A stretch of DNA of 64,000 nt, from contig CAJXOA010000004.1 of the NCBI GenBank assembly GCA_913057685.1, positions 1-64,000 of the forward strand. The letters are read 5' to 3'. How positions within the stretch are numbered: the stretch's first letter is position 1; each line of letters opens with the position of its first letter. The notes below the pieces were generated by a model, which did no database searches, was not told where the DNA came from, and saw only the letters and a list, made by a program, of their open reading frames with translations. This DNA is from an uncultured Trueperaceae bacterium (GTDB lineage Bacteria; Deinococcota; Deinococci; Deinococcales; Trueperaceae). Both the position numbers and the translations under genes were made by a program. Of the stretch, positions 1 to 7,281 are shown piece after piece.

Positions 1-255
<255 letters not shown>

Positions 256-303
256 CTACCGGGACCCGGGCAAGGATCGGCGGCCCCGGAGGGCCGACGA
301 ACC

Positions 304-379
<76 letters not shown>

Positions 380-447
380 ACGGGGCGAGGCCGGAGCCTC
401 GGACCCGGGTCGGATCGCACCGCGGACGGTGCGACCGGTTCCTGGCG

Positions 448-533
448 TGGTGGGCAGGGCTGGATTCGAACCAGCGTAGGCCGAAGCCAACGGATTTACA
501 GTCCGTCCCCTTTAACCACTCGGGCACCTACCC
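448..533 (-). tRNA. tRNA-Tyr(GTA)
   Basis: Minus-strand tRNA with a long variable arm, as expected for bacterial tRNA-Tyr, and an encoded CCA. The anticodon loop CTGTAAA gives GTA. The acceptor stem GGGTAGG pairs with CCTGCCC with one G-T pair. Confidence 0.95.
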
Positions 534-568
534 ATGCACCCGGAACCGCGGCCGAGCGAACGACGTCG

Positions 569-644
569 TGGAGCCACCCATCGGAATCGAACCGACAACC
601 TTCCGATTACAAGTCGGATGCTCTACCAGTTGAGCTAGGGTGGC
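569..644 (-). tRNA. tRNA-Thr(TGT)
   Basis: First gene of the minus-strand tRNA-tuf operon. Acceptor GCCACCC/GGGTGGC, anticodon arm TCCGA-CTTGTAA-TCGGA with anticodon TGT, and encoded CCA. Confidence 0.95.
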
Positions 645-691
645 ATCCTCCTCGCGGGCGAACCCACGCGCCGCAGCGCGTCCGAAGTGGG

Positions 692-721
692 AATCTAGCA
701 CGCCCCTTTTCACGGTGTCAA
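692..721 (-). promoter_or_regulatory. Consensus promoter of the tRNA-tuf operon
   Basis: On the minus strand there is a perfect TTGACA (716-721), an 18-base spacer and TAGATT (692-697), preceded by TG as an extended -10. This is the closest match to the sigma-70 consensus seen in the window and suits a strong, growth-linked stable-RNA/EF-Tu operon. Confidence 0.85.
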
Positions 722-920
722 CGCGCCTCGGGCGCGTCGGCGACGCCCGCGCCCGCGCGCGGCCGACCCGACGCGGCGGCCCACCCCCGACCTACGCAGC
801 GGCCCACGCGACGGCGTGCCCCCATCCGCCGAACCGCCCCGATCCCCGGCGCCGCACCGGCGCCCGAACGGACGTCGTTCGGACGTCGAACGGACGGCCG
901 AACGTCCCGGCGCGCGGTGG

Positions 921-926
921 TAGAGT
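921..926 (+). promoter_or_regulatory. -10 box of the tatA operon
   Basis: TAGAGT preceded by TGG (extended -10). Transcription should start near 933, leaving a short leader that contains the AGGAGG ribosome binding site ahead of the tatA ATG. Confidence 0.6.
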
Positions 927-947
927 CCGGACTTAGGAGGTCATCAC

Positions 948-1421
948 ATGCGCATCGGTCCCCTCGGCGTTTGGGAACTGCTGATCATCCTCGTCGTCGT
1001 CCTGCTGATCTTCGGCCCCCGCCGGCTCCCGGAGATGGCGAAGGGCCTCGGCCAGTCGGTCCGCGAGTTCCGCAAAGGCATCCGCGACATCCGCAACGAC
1101 TTCGAGGAGGGCGAGAAGGACGACGGCGCCCCGCCCGCGTCCGCCCCCTCGAGCGCCGCGCAAACGCAGGCCGCCGCCGCCCAGGCCGGCCAGGCCCCGC
1201 CCCCGCCCACCGCCGGCGCCCCCGCACCGGCCCCGCAGGCCGACGCGGCCGCACCGGCCGCCCCGGCCGACGCCGCCCCCGCCGCAGCGGCCGAGGACGC
1301 CCCCGCCGCGCCGCCGTCCGCCGGCGACGCCGAGACGCCCGAGGGCGAGGGCGAGGACGTCCCCGCGACTACCGACGGCGAGGACGACGAAGCGAAGGAC
1401 GCGAAGGCGCAGGACGCCTGA
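948..1421 (+). CDS. tatA: Twin-arginine translocase subunit TatA
   Basis: A TatA-type subunit that oligomerises in the membrane to let folded twin-arginine substrates cross. The 157-residue protein starts with the classical arrangement: a single membrane helix (about residues 5-20, rich in L, I and V), the FGP hinge, then the amphipathic helix with KGLGQ and EFRKG. The family is usually 60-100 residues; here an unusually long tail from about residue 60 is almost entirely Ala, Pro, Gln and acidic residues and looks disordered. AGGAGG eight bases before the ATG supports the start. tatC follows 80 bases downstream. No tatB is seen, so this may be a minimal TatAC system or TatB may lie elsewhere. 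Confidence 0.93.
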   Translation: MRIGPLGVWELLIILVVVLLIFGPRRLPEMAKGLGQSVREFRKGIRDIRNDFEEGEKDDGAPPASAPSSAAQTQAAAAQAGQAPPPPTAGAPAPAPQADAAAPAAPADAAPAAAAEDAPAAPPSAGDAETPEGEGEDVPATTDGEDDEAKDAKAQDA

Positions 1422-1501
1422 CCCCACCGACGAACGACGCGTGAGCGGCGTCGCGCTCCGCCCCCGCGGAGCGCGACGCCGCGCCGACGAGGACCCGACG
1501 C

Positions 1502-2233
1502 ATGGCCATGTCCCTCATCGATCACTTCGCCGAGCTCCGCAACCGGCTCTTCATCGCGCTCGGCGCGTGGGTCGTCGCTGCGGGCGCCGCCTTCATCGTC
1601 CGCTTCGAACTGCTGTCGTGGCTGCAGGCCCCGCTCCCGCCCGCGATGTCGCTGAACTACTTCAGCATCCTCGAGCCGTTCGTCGTCAGCATGCAGATCG
1701 CCTCGTTCGCCGGCGTCGTGATCGCCTCCCCCGTCATCGTCGCCCAGGTCTGGGCCTTCATCGCGCCCGGCCTCTACCCCGAGGAACGCCGCTACGCGGT
1801 GCCGTTCATCCTCTTCACCGCCCTCGCCTTCGCGACCGGCGTGGCCTTCGCCTACTACGTCGTCCTGCCGTTCACGATCCCGATCCTGCTGGGGTTCCTC
1901 GGCGACGAGGCGCAGGGCCTGCTCTCCATCGGGCGCTACATCTCGGCGCTCCTGACGCTGATGGGCGTCTTCGGCCTCATGTTCGAGATGCCGGTCCTCG
2001 GCTACCTGCTCGCCCGTCTCGGTATGCTGCGCGCGGAGCCGATGCGCAAGCGCCGCCGCTGGGCGATCGTGATCGGGCTCGTGCTGGCCGCCGTCATCAC
2101 GCCGACCGCCGACCCGTTCAACTTCGCCCTCGTCGCCGGTCCACTCGTGCTCCTCTACGAAGTCACCATCGTCGTCGTCCGCGTGTCGCAACGGAAAGGG
2201 AGCCATGGAACCGAAGATCCGAGACCTTCGTAA
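1502..2233 (+). CDS. tatC: Sec-independent protein translocase TatC
   Basis: The twin-arginine signal receptor, 243 residues, with six predicted membrane helices. Visible family landmarks are the N-terminal DHFAELRNRL box, the FAPGLYPEER-like loop (here FIAPGLYPEERR) after helix 2, and ITPTADPFN near the C-terminal helices. GAGGA lies upstream of the ATG; a second in-frame ATG two codons later is an alternative start. The 3' end overlaps the next gene (aroF-type) by 29 bases, so tat and the shikimate entry enzyme are probably co-transcribed, though they are functionally unrelated. Confidence 0.95.
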   Translation: MAMSLIDHFAELRNRLFIALGAWVVAAGAAFIVRFELLSWLQAPLPPAMSLNYFSILEPFVVSMQIASFAGVVIASPVIVAQVWAFIAPGLYPEERRYAVPFILFTALAFATGVAFAYYVVLPFTIPILLGFLGDEAQGLLSIGRYISALLTLMGVFGLMFEMPVLGYLLARLGMLRAEPMRKRRRWAIVIGLVLAAVITPTADPFNFALVAGPLVLLYEVTIVVVRVSQRKGSHGTEDPRPS

Positions 2234-3305
2234 CGAAATCGACGCCCTGAACCTCGAGATCCTCGAGAAGCTCTCGCAGCGCGCCGCGATCGCCGAATCG
2301 ATCGGCGAGCTGCAGACCGCCGCCGGCGCCTCGCACTACGACCCCGTCCGCGAAGCGGAGATGCTCGAGGCGCTGACCGCCGCGAACGACGGCCCGTTCG
2401 ACGACGCGACGGTGAAGAGCCTGTTCAAGCAGATCTTCCAGGCGTCGATGCACCTCGAGAACGAGGCGGACAAGAAGAGCTACCTCACCTCCCGCCGCGC
2501 CGACGGCGAGGACACCGTCGTCCGCGTGCGGGACGTCCCCATCGGCGGCGAGAACGCCCCCGTCCTCATCGCCGGACCGTGCGCCATCGAGTCGCGCGAG
2601 CAGGTGACCGCGACCGCCGACAAGCTCGCCGGCGTCGGCGTGTCGCTGCTGCGCGGCGGCGCCTACAAGCCCCGCACCGACCCGTACTCCTTCCAGGGGC
2701 TCGGCGTCGAAGGCCTCGAGCTCGGGCGCGCCGCCGCCGACGCCCACGGCATGGGGTTCGTCGCGGAGATCATGGACGCCCGCGACCTGCCGGCGTTCGA
2801 GGCGCACGTCGACATGCTGCAGATCGGCGCGCGCAACATGCAGAACTTCACCCTCCTCAAGGCGGTCGGGCAGTCCCGCACGCCGGTCCTCCTCAAGCGC
2901 GGCCTGTCGGCCACGATCCAGGAGTGGGTGATGGCGGCGGAGTACCTGCTGCACGAGGGCAACACGAACGTCGTGCTGTGCGAGCGCGGCATCCGCACGT
3001 ACGAACCCAGCACCCGCAACACCCTCGATTTGTCCGCCGTCGCCCTCGCCAAACAGGAGACGCACCTCCCCGTCGTCGTCGACGTCACGCACTCCGGCGG
3101 CCGACGCGACCTGCTGACGCCCCTCACGAAGGCGGCGCTCGCGGTCGGGGCCGACGGCATCATGCTCGAGGTGCACCCGAACCCCGCGGTCGCCCTGTCC
3201 GACCAGAAGCAACAGATCGACTTCGAGACGCTCGACGCCTACCTCGAAGCGACCGGCTACGCCAAGGCGTTGAGCCGCGAGCGGCACGAGGTGTACGGCT
3301 TCTGA
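2205..3305 (+). CDS. aroF: Bifunctional chorismate mutase / DAHP synthase
   Basis: Catalyses the first step of aromatic amino acid synthesis (PEP + erythrose 4-phosphate to DAHP). It is fused to an AroQ-type chorismate mutase domain, which in related proteins acts as the feedback sensor for prephenate. Residues 1 to about 90 match the AroQ helical fold (IRDLRNEIDALNLEILEKL, then a Lys/Asp active-site helix). From about residue 115 comes the DAHP synthase barrel, with GPCAIES (124-130), KPRT (about 155) and LIEVHPNP-like MLEVHPNP near the C terminus. The length of 366 residues is typical of this fused type. AAGGGAG precedes the ATG, which lies inside tatC. Confidence 0.94.
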   Translation: MEPKIRDLRNEIDALNLEILEKLSQRAAIAESIGELQTAAGASHYDPVREAEMLEALTAANDGPFDDATVKSLFKQIFQASMHLENEADKKSYLTSRRADGEDTVVRVRDVPIGGENAPVLIAGPCAIESREQVTATADKLAGVGVSLLRGGAYKPRTDPYSFQGLGVEGLELGRAAADAHGMGFVAEIMDARDLPAFEAHVDMLQIGARNMQNFTLLKAVGQSRTPVLLKRGLSATIQEWVMAAEYLLHEGNTNVVLCERGIRTYEPSTRNTLDLSAVALAKQETHLPVVVDVTHSGGRRDLLTPLTKAALAVGADGIMLEVHPNPAVALSDQKQQIDFETLDAYLEATGYAKALSRERHEVYGF

Positions 3306-3351
3306 TCCGCCCGACGCGCCGCGCCGGCCCCCCCGGGAAGGAGGCCGCACC

Positions 3352-4344
3352 GTGGACGACCTCCTGAAGTTCGCCAGCCGCCTCGCCGACGTCCGGCCCG
3401 AGTACGCCAGCTCCCGCTGCCTCGCCGTCCGGCAGTCGCCCGCCGCCTGCACCCGCTGCGCCGACGTCTGTCCGCACGACGCGGTCACCGTCCGCGGGCG
3501 CGGCGTCGAAATCGACGAGGTCGACTGCAGCGGCTGCGGACTGTGCGTCCAGGCCTGCCCCTCCGGCGCGCTCGAACCCAAGGTCCGCTACGACCCCGGC
3601 CGCCCCGTCAAGTGCTCCGAGGTCGACGGCGACGCGCAGACCGTCCACTGCCTCGGGCGGCTGCAACCCACCGACCTACACCGCCTGCTGCGCGGGCGCT
3701 CGACGCTGATCCTCGCGCACGGCGACTGCGCCACCTGCCCGATCGGCGGGCAGGCGGTCCTCGACGCCATCCACGCCGTCGCGGACGACGCGCGGGCGCT
3801 CCTCGCCCTGCGCGGCGGCGAGGGCGAGATCCGCGTCGAAGCGCGCGAGCACCTCGACGACGAGGAAACCCAGGAACGCGTCAGCCGACGCGCGCTGCTG
3901 CGCGGCGGCTGGCGCGGGCTCGCCAGCGGCGCATCGGAGGTCCTCGCGCCCCTCGATCCCGGCGGCGAGGAGGGCGAAATGCCGCTCGAGGCCGCCCGCC
4001 GCTGGCGCGCCCTCGAGCTCGCCGACCTCGCCGACGACACGCCGGTCCCCTGGCCCCTCCCGGTCGTCGACGACGCCTGCATCCTCTGTCCCGTCTGCAC
4101 CCGCGTCTGCCCCACCGACGCCTTCTCGCGGACGTTCGACGACGACGGCGGCGGCGCGCTGTGGCTGGAGCCGTCGTCGTGCGTCGGGTGCGACGCCTGC
4201 GTCGGCGCCTGCCCCGTCAACGCCATCGCGATGGAGCCCACCCCCACCTGGGGGGACGCCGGCGGCGGCACCCGGGAGGCCTACCGGAAGCCGGGTCGCG
4301 ACGCCGCCGCCGGCACGGTGGCGCGCGACGACGGCGGAGCGTAG
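3352..4344 (+). CDS. Multi-cluster 4Fe-4S ferredoxin-type protein
   Basis: A cytoplasmic iron-sulfur protein of 330 residues with four CxxCxxxCP motifs in two pairs: CTRCADVCP and CSGCGLCVQACP near residues 34-66, and CILCPVCTRVCP and CVGCDACVGACP near residues 244-292. Each pair should bind two 4Fe-4S clusters. A further Cys group (GDCATCPIGG, about 125-134) sits in the linker and could hold another cluster. There is no signal peptide or membrane helix, so it is likely a soluble electron carrier or an oxidoreductase subunit; partner unknown. The start is GTG with GGAAGGAGG upstream. The TAG stop forms part of the -10 box of the next gene. Function beyond electron transfer is not inferable. 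Confidence 0.85.
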   Translation: MDDLLKFASRLADVRPEYASSRCLAVRQSPAACTRCADVCPHDAVTVRGRGVEIDEVDCSGCGLCVQACPSGALEPKVRYDPGRPVKCSEVDGDAQTVHCLGRLQPTDLHRLLRGRSTLILAHGDCATCPIGGQAVLDAIHAVADDARALLALRGGEGEIRVEAREHLDDEETQERVSRRALLRGGWRGLASGASEVLAPLDPGGEEGEMPLEAARRWRALELADLADDTPVPWPLPVVDDACILCPVCTRVCPTDAFSRTFDDDGGGALWLEPSSCVGCDACVGACPVNAIAMEPTPTWGDAGGGTREAYRKPGRDAAAGTVARDDGGA

Positions 4345-4347
4345 ACT
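4342..4347 (+). promoter_or_regulatory. Leaderless -10 box overlapping a stop codon
   Basis: TAGACT whose TAG is the stop codon of the ferredoxin gene; the ATG of the small downstream gene begins five bases after the box. Confidence 0.6.
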
Positions 4348-4352
4348 CGGGC

Positions 4353-4595
4353 ATGACCGTCGACGATTGGGTGTTCGAAGCGTTGGACCGTGCCGGAGGC
4401 CGCGGTGCGGACCTCCGCGAGGTGCAACGCTGGATCGACGAACACCACGGCGAAGAGCTCGCCCTCGATACGATCGACGCCGCGCTGGCCGACCTCGTCG
4501 AGGCCGGTCGCGCCGAAGCCCGCAGCGGCGGTCGCTACGCCGTCGTCCGCTCCGGCAGCGGCGCCGACGCCCTCAAACGGTTGTTCGGCGAATGA
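4353..4595 (+). CDS. Small hypothetical protein, winged-helix-like
   Basis: An 80-residue acidic protein opening MTVDDWVFEALDRAGG. It has two predicted helices, a hydrophobic heptad-like stretch (LDTIDAALADLVEAGRAE) and a basic GGRYAVVR segment, which together look like a minimal winged helix such as those that read out a cluster or DNA. No family could be assigned. The start is chosen because TAGACT ends five bases upstream (leaderless pattern). It sits between a ferredoxin and an acyl-CoA dehydrogenase; with its own promoter it need not belong to either. Confidence 0.7.
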   Translation: MTVDDWVFEALDRAGGRGADLREVQRWIDEHHGEELALDTIDAALADLVEAGRAEARSGGRYAVVRSGSGADALKRLFGE

Positions 4596-4644
4596 CTTCG
4601 CCACCTCGCCCCGCGCCCCGTCGCGCCCCCTTGGGAGGATCCGC

Positions 4645-5901
4645 ATGAGCGACACGACCGCCGAACCGCCGACCCCGACGCCGTCCACCCAGGCTCCGTC
4701 GCCCCGGACGGCCGCCCCCGCCGCGACGCCGATGACGCGCCGCGAGGTGGAGGACACCTTCGACCTCGACGCGCTCTACACCCCCGAGGAGCGCATGATC
4801 CGCGACGCCGTCCGCGAGTACGTCCAAAGCGAACTCGCGCCGCACGCCGGCGAGTGGTGGCGGGAAGGGATCTTCCCCGAGCACCTCCCCCGCGCCTTCG
4901 GGGAGATGGGCATGCTCGGCGTCGCCATCCCCGAGGCGTACGGCGGGGCGGGCGCCACCGCCACCGCCTACGGGCTGGTGAACCGCGAGGTGGAGGCCGC
5001 CGACAGCGGCCTCCGTAGCTTCGTGAGCGTGCAGTCCAGCCTGGTGATGTGGCCGATCCTGACGTACGGCTCCGAGGACCTCAAGAAGGCGTGGCTGCCG
5101 CGCCTCGCGACGGGCGAGGCGATCGGCTGCTTCGGCCTGACCGAACCGGACGCCGGAAGCGACCCCGGCGCCATGACGACGCGCTGCAAACGCGTCGGCG
5201 ACGACTGGGTGATCCGCGGCACGAAGCGCTGGATCACCAGCGGGACCCGCGCCGACGTCGCCATCATCTGGGCGCGCGACGAGGACTCCGGCCGCGTCCT
5301 CGGGTTCGTCGTCGAAACCGACCGCGAGGGCTTCCGCGCCGAGGACATCAAGACGAAGGCGTCGATGCGCCTCTCGGTCACCAGCGAACTGCACCTCGAC
5401 GACGTCGCCGTCCCCGACGCGAACCGCCTCGACGTCGTGGGGCTCAAAGGGGCGCTGTCGTGCCTCAGCCAAGCGCGCTTCGGCATCGCCTTCGGCGTGC
5501 TCGGTGCGGGCTTCGCGACGCTCGACGAGGCGATGCACTACCTGGAGGACCGCCCGTCGTTCGGCGAGCCGCTCACCGGCAAGCAACTCGTCCAAGCGAA
5601 GCTCGCCGACATGTGGAGCGACCTGACGAAGGGCAGCCTCCTCGCCTACCGCCTCGGGCGCCTCAAGGACGAGGGCGCGATCACGCCGACCCACATCAGC
5701 ATGGCGAAGCGCGACAACGTCCGCGCCGCGCTGCAGGCGGCGCGCCACGCCCGCGACCTCTTGGGCGGGAACGGCATCACCACCGAGTACGGCGCGATGC
5801 GGCACATGAGCAACCTCGAGACCGTCTCCACCTACGAAGGGGCGGACGCCGTCCACACCCTCATCCTCGGGCGCGCCCTCACCGGCCGCGCCGCCTTCTG
5901 A
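4645..5901 (+). CDS. gcdH: Acyl-CoA dehydrogenase, glutaryl-CoA dehydrogenase-like
   Basis: A flavin-dependent acyl-CoA dehydrogenase of 418 residues. The best family fit is glutaryl-CoA dehydrogenase (lysine/tryptophan degradation, giving crotonyl-CoA and CO2). Features that point there are the SVQSSLVMWPI stretch, the flavin-contact motif GLTEPDAGSDP, the WITSGTRAD segment, and the C-terminal TYEGADAVHTLILGRALTG with the predicted catalytic Glu near residue 397. The first 30 residues are a Thr/Pro/Ala-rich extension, probably disordered. GGGAGG precedes the chosen ATG at 4645; ATG 4732 (after the Pro-rich part) is an alternative. A strong inverted repeat follows the gene at 5952-5979. Confidence 0.88.
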   Translation: MSDTTAEPPTPTPSTQAPSPRTAAPAATPMTRREVEDTFDLDALYTPEERMIRDAVREYVQSELAPHAGEWWREGIFPEHLPRAFGEMGMLGVAIPEAYGGAGATATAYGLVNREVEAADSGLRSFVSVQSSLVMWPILTYGSEDLKKAWLPRLATGEAIGCFGLTEPDAGSDPGAMTTRCKRVGDDWVIRGTKRWITSGTRADVAIIWARDEDSGRVLGFVVETDREGFRAEDIKTKASMRLSVTSELHLDDVAVPDANRLDVVGLKGALSCLSQARFGIAFGVLGAGFATLDEAMHYLEDRPSFGEPLTGKQLVQAKLADMWSDLTKGSLLAYRLGRLKDEGAITPTHISMAKRDNVRAALQAARHARDLLGGNGITTEYGAMRHMSNLETVSTYEGADAVHTLILGRALTGRAAF

Positions 5902-5951
5902 CGCTCGGCGCGCCCCCCCAGGCGGACACGGACGCCGCCGCACGCCCCATT

Positions 5952-5979
5952 CCGCCCGACGCCCCCGCGCGTCGGGCGG
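5952..5979. terminator. Bidirectional hairpin between convergent genes
   Basis: An 11-base perfect stem CCGCCCGACGC / GCGTCGGGCGG with a six-base loop, located between the converging gcdH-like gene and the small membrane-protein gene. There is no long T run, but the stem is strong enough to serve both directions. Confidence 0.6.
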
Positions 5980-5997
5980 GTTCGTGGACGGCGACCG

Positions 5998-6315
5998 TCA
6001 GCCGGTCGCGAGCCAGGCGCCGACCAGCAACGCCACCCCGAACGCCGCGCGCGCCACGTGGTTGCGGACCACCACCCGGGGGGCGAGCGAACGGGCGGTC
6101 CACCAGGACACGACCGACGCGAGGCCCGCCCCCGCCGCCAGCCCCGCCACGCCGAGCGGCAGGCCGTAGGCGACCGCGACCGCGCCCACCATCAACAGGG
6201 CGGCGGCGGCGAGGTGCGCCCACGCGAGCGCCCGCGCGCGCCGCACCAGCGTCCACGCCCCGAACGTCGACACGCCGGCGTAGGCGACGGCGAACGCCGC
6301 GACGACGAACGTCAC
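5998..6315 (-). CDS. Small membrane protein of unknown function
   Basis: A 105-residue protein that is almost entirely hydrophobic, with about four predicted membrane helices (roughly residues 2-22, 32-52, 55-75 and 85-104) and short basic loops (VRRARA, RSLAPR). The family was not recognised. The start is GTG at 6315 in a GTGA overlap with the stop of the upstream DUF2229-like gene, implying coupled translation and a shared role. It contains no catalytic motif. Confidence 0.72.
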   Translation of the reverse strand: MTFVVAAFAVAYAGVSTFGAWTLVRRARALAWAHLAAAALLMVGAVAVAYGLPLGVAGLAAGAGLASVVSWWTARSLAPRVVVRNHVARAAFGVALLVGAWLATG

Positions 6316-7217
6316 CCCTCCCCCTCCCCGTCCGCCGCCGCGACGTCGCCCTCCACCACCGGGGCGGCGTCGCGGGACGCCGCCGGCGTCCAGCGGTCGC
6401 GCAGCGGCACCTCGTCGACGTCGCGGCGCGCCAACGCCCGCACCTTGCGGGCCAACCAGGCGTCCGCGCCGGCGGTGTCGTCGACCTCCACCACGAAGCG
6501 CGCGACGTCCGGCCGGCGGGCGAGGCGGAGGACCGCGCCGATCGCCTCGGCGTCGCTCGGCGCGAGCTTCGGGTCGTGCCGCCAGCCCTCCGCCCGCAGG
6601 TCGGCGGGCGGGAGGGCGTACATCGCGAGGATCCGCTCCCCCGCCTCGGTGCGGGCGCCGGGAGCGACGTCCGGGTCGTCCGGCGCACGGTGCCACGGCT
6701 GCCCGACCCACGCCACGGCGGCGCGCGCCCCGTCGCGCGGGGCCGGCAGCCCCGGCGCGGCGGGCGGGTGCGCGTCGGCGCGGTGGGTCTGCCACACGCG
6801 GCGCACGAGGCCGGCCGAGGGGTTGACGCGACCGAGGACCGACACGAGGGTCGTCTCGACCCCCGCGGCGTCCAGGTCGGTGGGGGCCGCCACGAGCGGC
6901 GGGAGGCCCGGCAGGACCTGCGCGAGGGCGCCGGGCAGGTCGGCGACGAACGGGTCCTGCGCCCCGCCGCGCGCCCCCTCGTAGCCGGCGTTCACGGACG
7001 GGACGACGAGCAGGTCGACGCCGGACGACGCCACCGCCTCCGCCGCCGCCGCCCGGAACGCGAGGCCCGGCACCCGCGCCACCCGAGGGTCGTCCCAGGC
7101 GGCGGCGACCGCATCGGGGTCGGCGTCGACGACGTCCGCCCCGGCGGCGGCCAACGACCGCACCCAGAACGGGCCGTAGCGGTGCCATAGAACGGAACGA
7201 ACGAACCCGACGCGCAC
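6312..7217 (-). CDS. DUF2229-like protein (acyl-CoA dehydratase activase-related)
   Basis: A 301-residue protein whose start, RVGFVRSVLWHRYGPFWVRS followed by LAAAGADVV, resembles the DUF2229 domain that accompanies 2-hydroxyacyl-CoA dehydratase activases (consensus: I-G-P-R-x-L, Y-PFW, LG-x-x-VV). Residues 68-80 (GVDLLVVPSVNAGY) fit the next strand of that fold. In full-length relatives this domain carries Cys residues for an iron-sulfur cluster; no CxxC is visible here, so the protein may have lost cluster chemistry. The tail is acidic. The GTG start fits a TACCCT box six bases upstream. Function is unknown, and the family assignment is by resemblance only. Confidence 0.55.
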   Translation of the reverse strand: MRVGFVRSVLWHRYGPFWVRSLAAAGADVVDADPDAVAAAWDDPRVARVPGLAFRAAAAEAVASSGVDLLVVPSVNAGYEGARGGAQDPFVADLPGALAQVLPGLPPLVAAPTDLDAAGVETTLVSVLGRVNPSAGLVRRVWQTHRADAHPPAAPGLPAPRDGARAAVAWVGQPWHRAPDDPDVAPGARTEAGERILAMYALPPADLRAEGWRHDPKLAPSDAEAIGAVLRLARRPDVARFVVEVDDTAGADAWLARKVRALARRDVDEVPLRDRWTPAASRDAAPVVEGDVAAADGEGEG

Positions 7218-7223
7218 GGCGAG

Positions 7224-7229
7224 AGGGTA
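7224..7229 (-). promoter_or_regulatory. Leaderless -10 box
   Basis: TACCCT on the minus strand, preceded by TGC (extended -10), six bases before the GTG of the DUF2229-like gene. Confidence 0.55.
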
Positions 7230-7281
7230 GCACGGGGTCCACCCCCGGCCGACCGACCGACCCCCGTCCAGGATGGACGCC

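Larger units (their letters stand above)
645..947. other. Intergenic region between divergent tRNA and tat operons
   Basis: About 300 bases with no convincing gene. It holds the minus-strand tRNA promoter on the left and the tatA -10 box on the right. Between about 865 and 910 the motif CGTTCG/CGAACG recurs in alternating orientation around GGACGTC, giving short inverted repeats that could be an operator or simply low-complexity GC sequence. Confidence 0.5.

Noticed and set aside
640-936. Possible gene between the tRNA cluster and tatA
   Set aside because: Composition is Arg/Pro-rich frame shadow, it overlaps the tRNA promoter, and no ribosome binding site or leaderless box precedes it.
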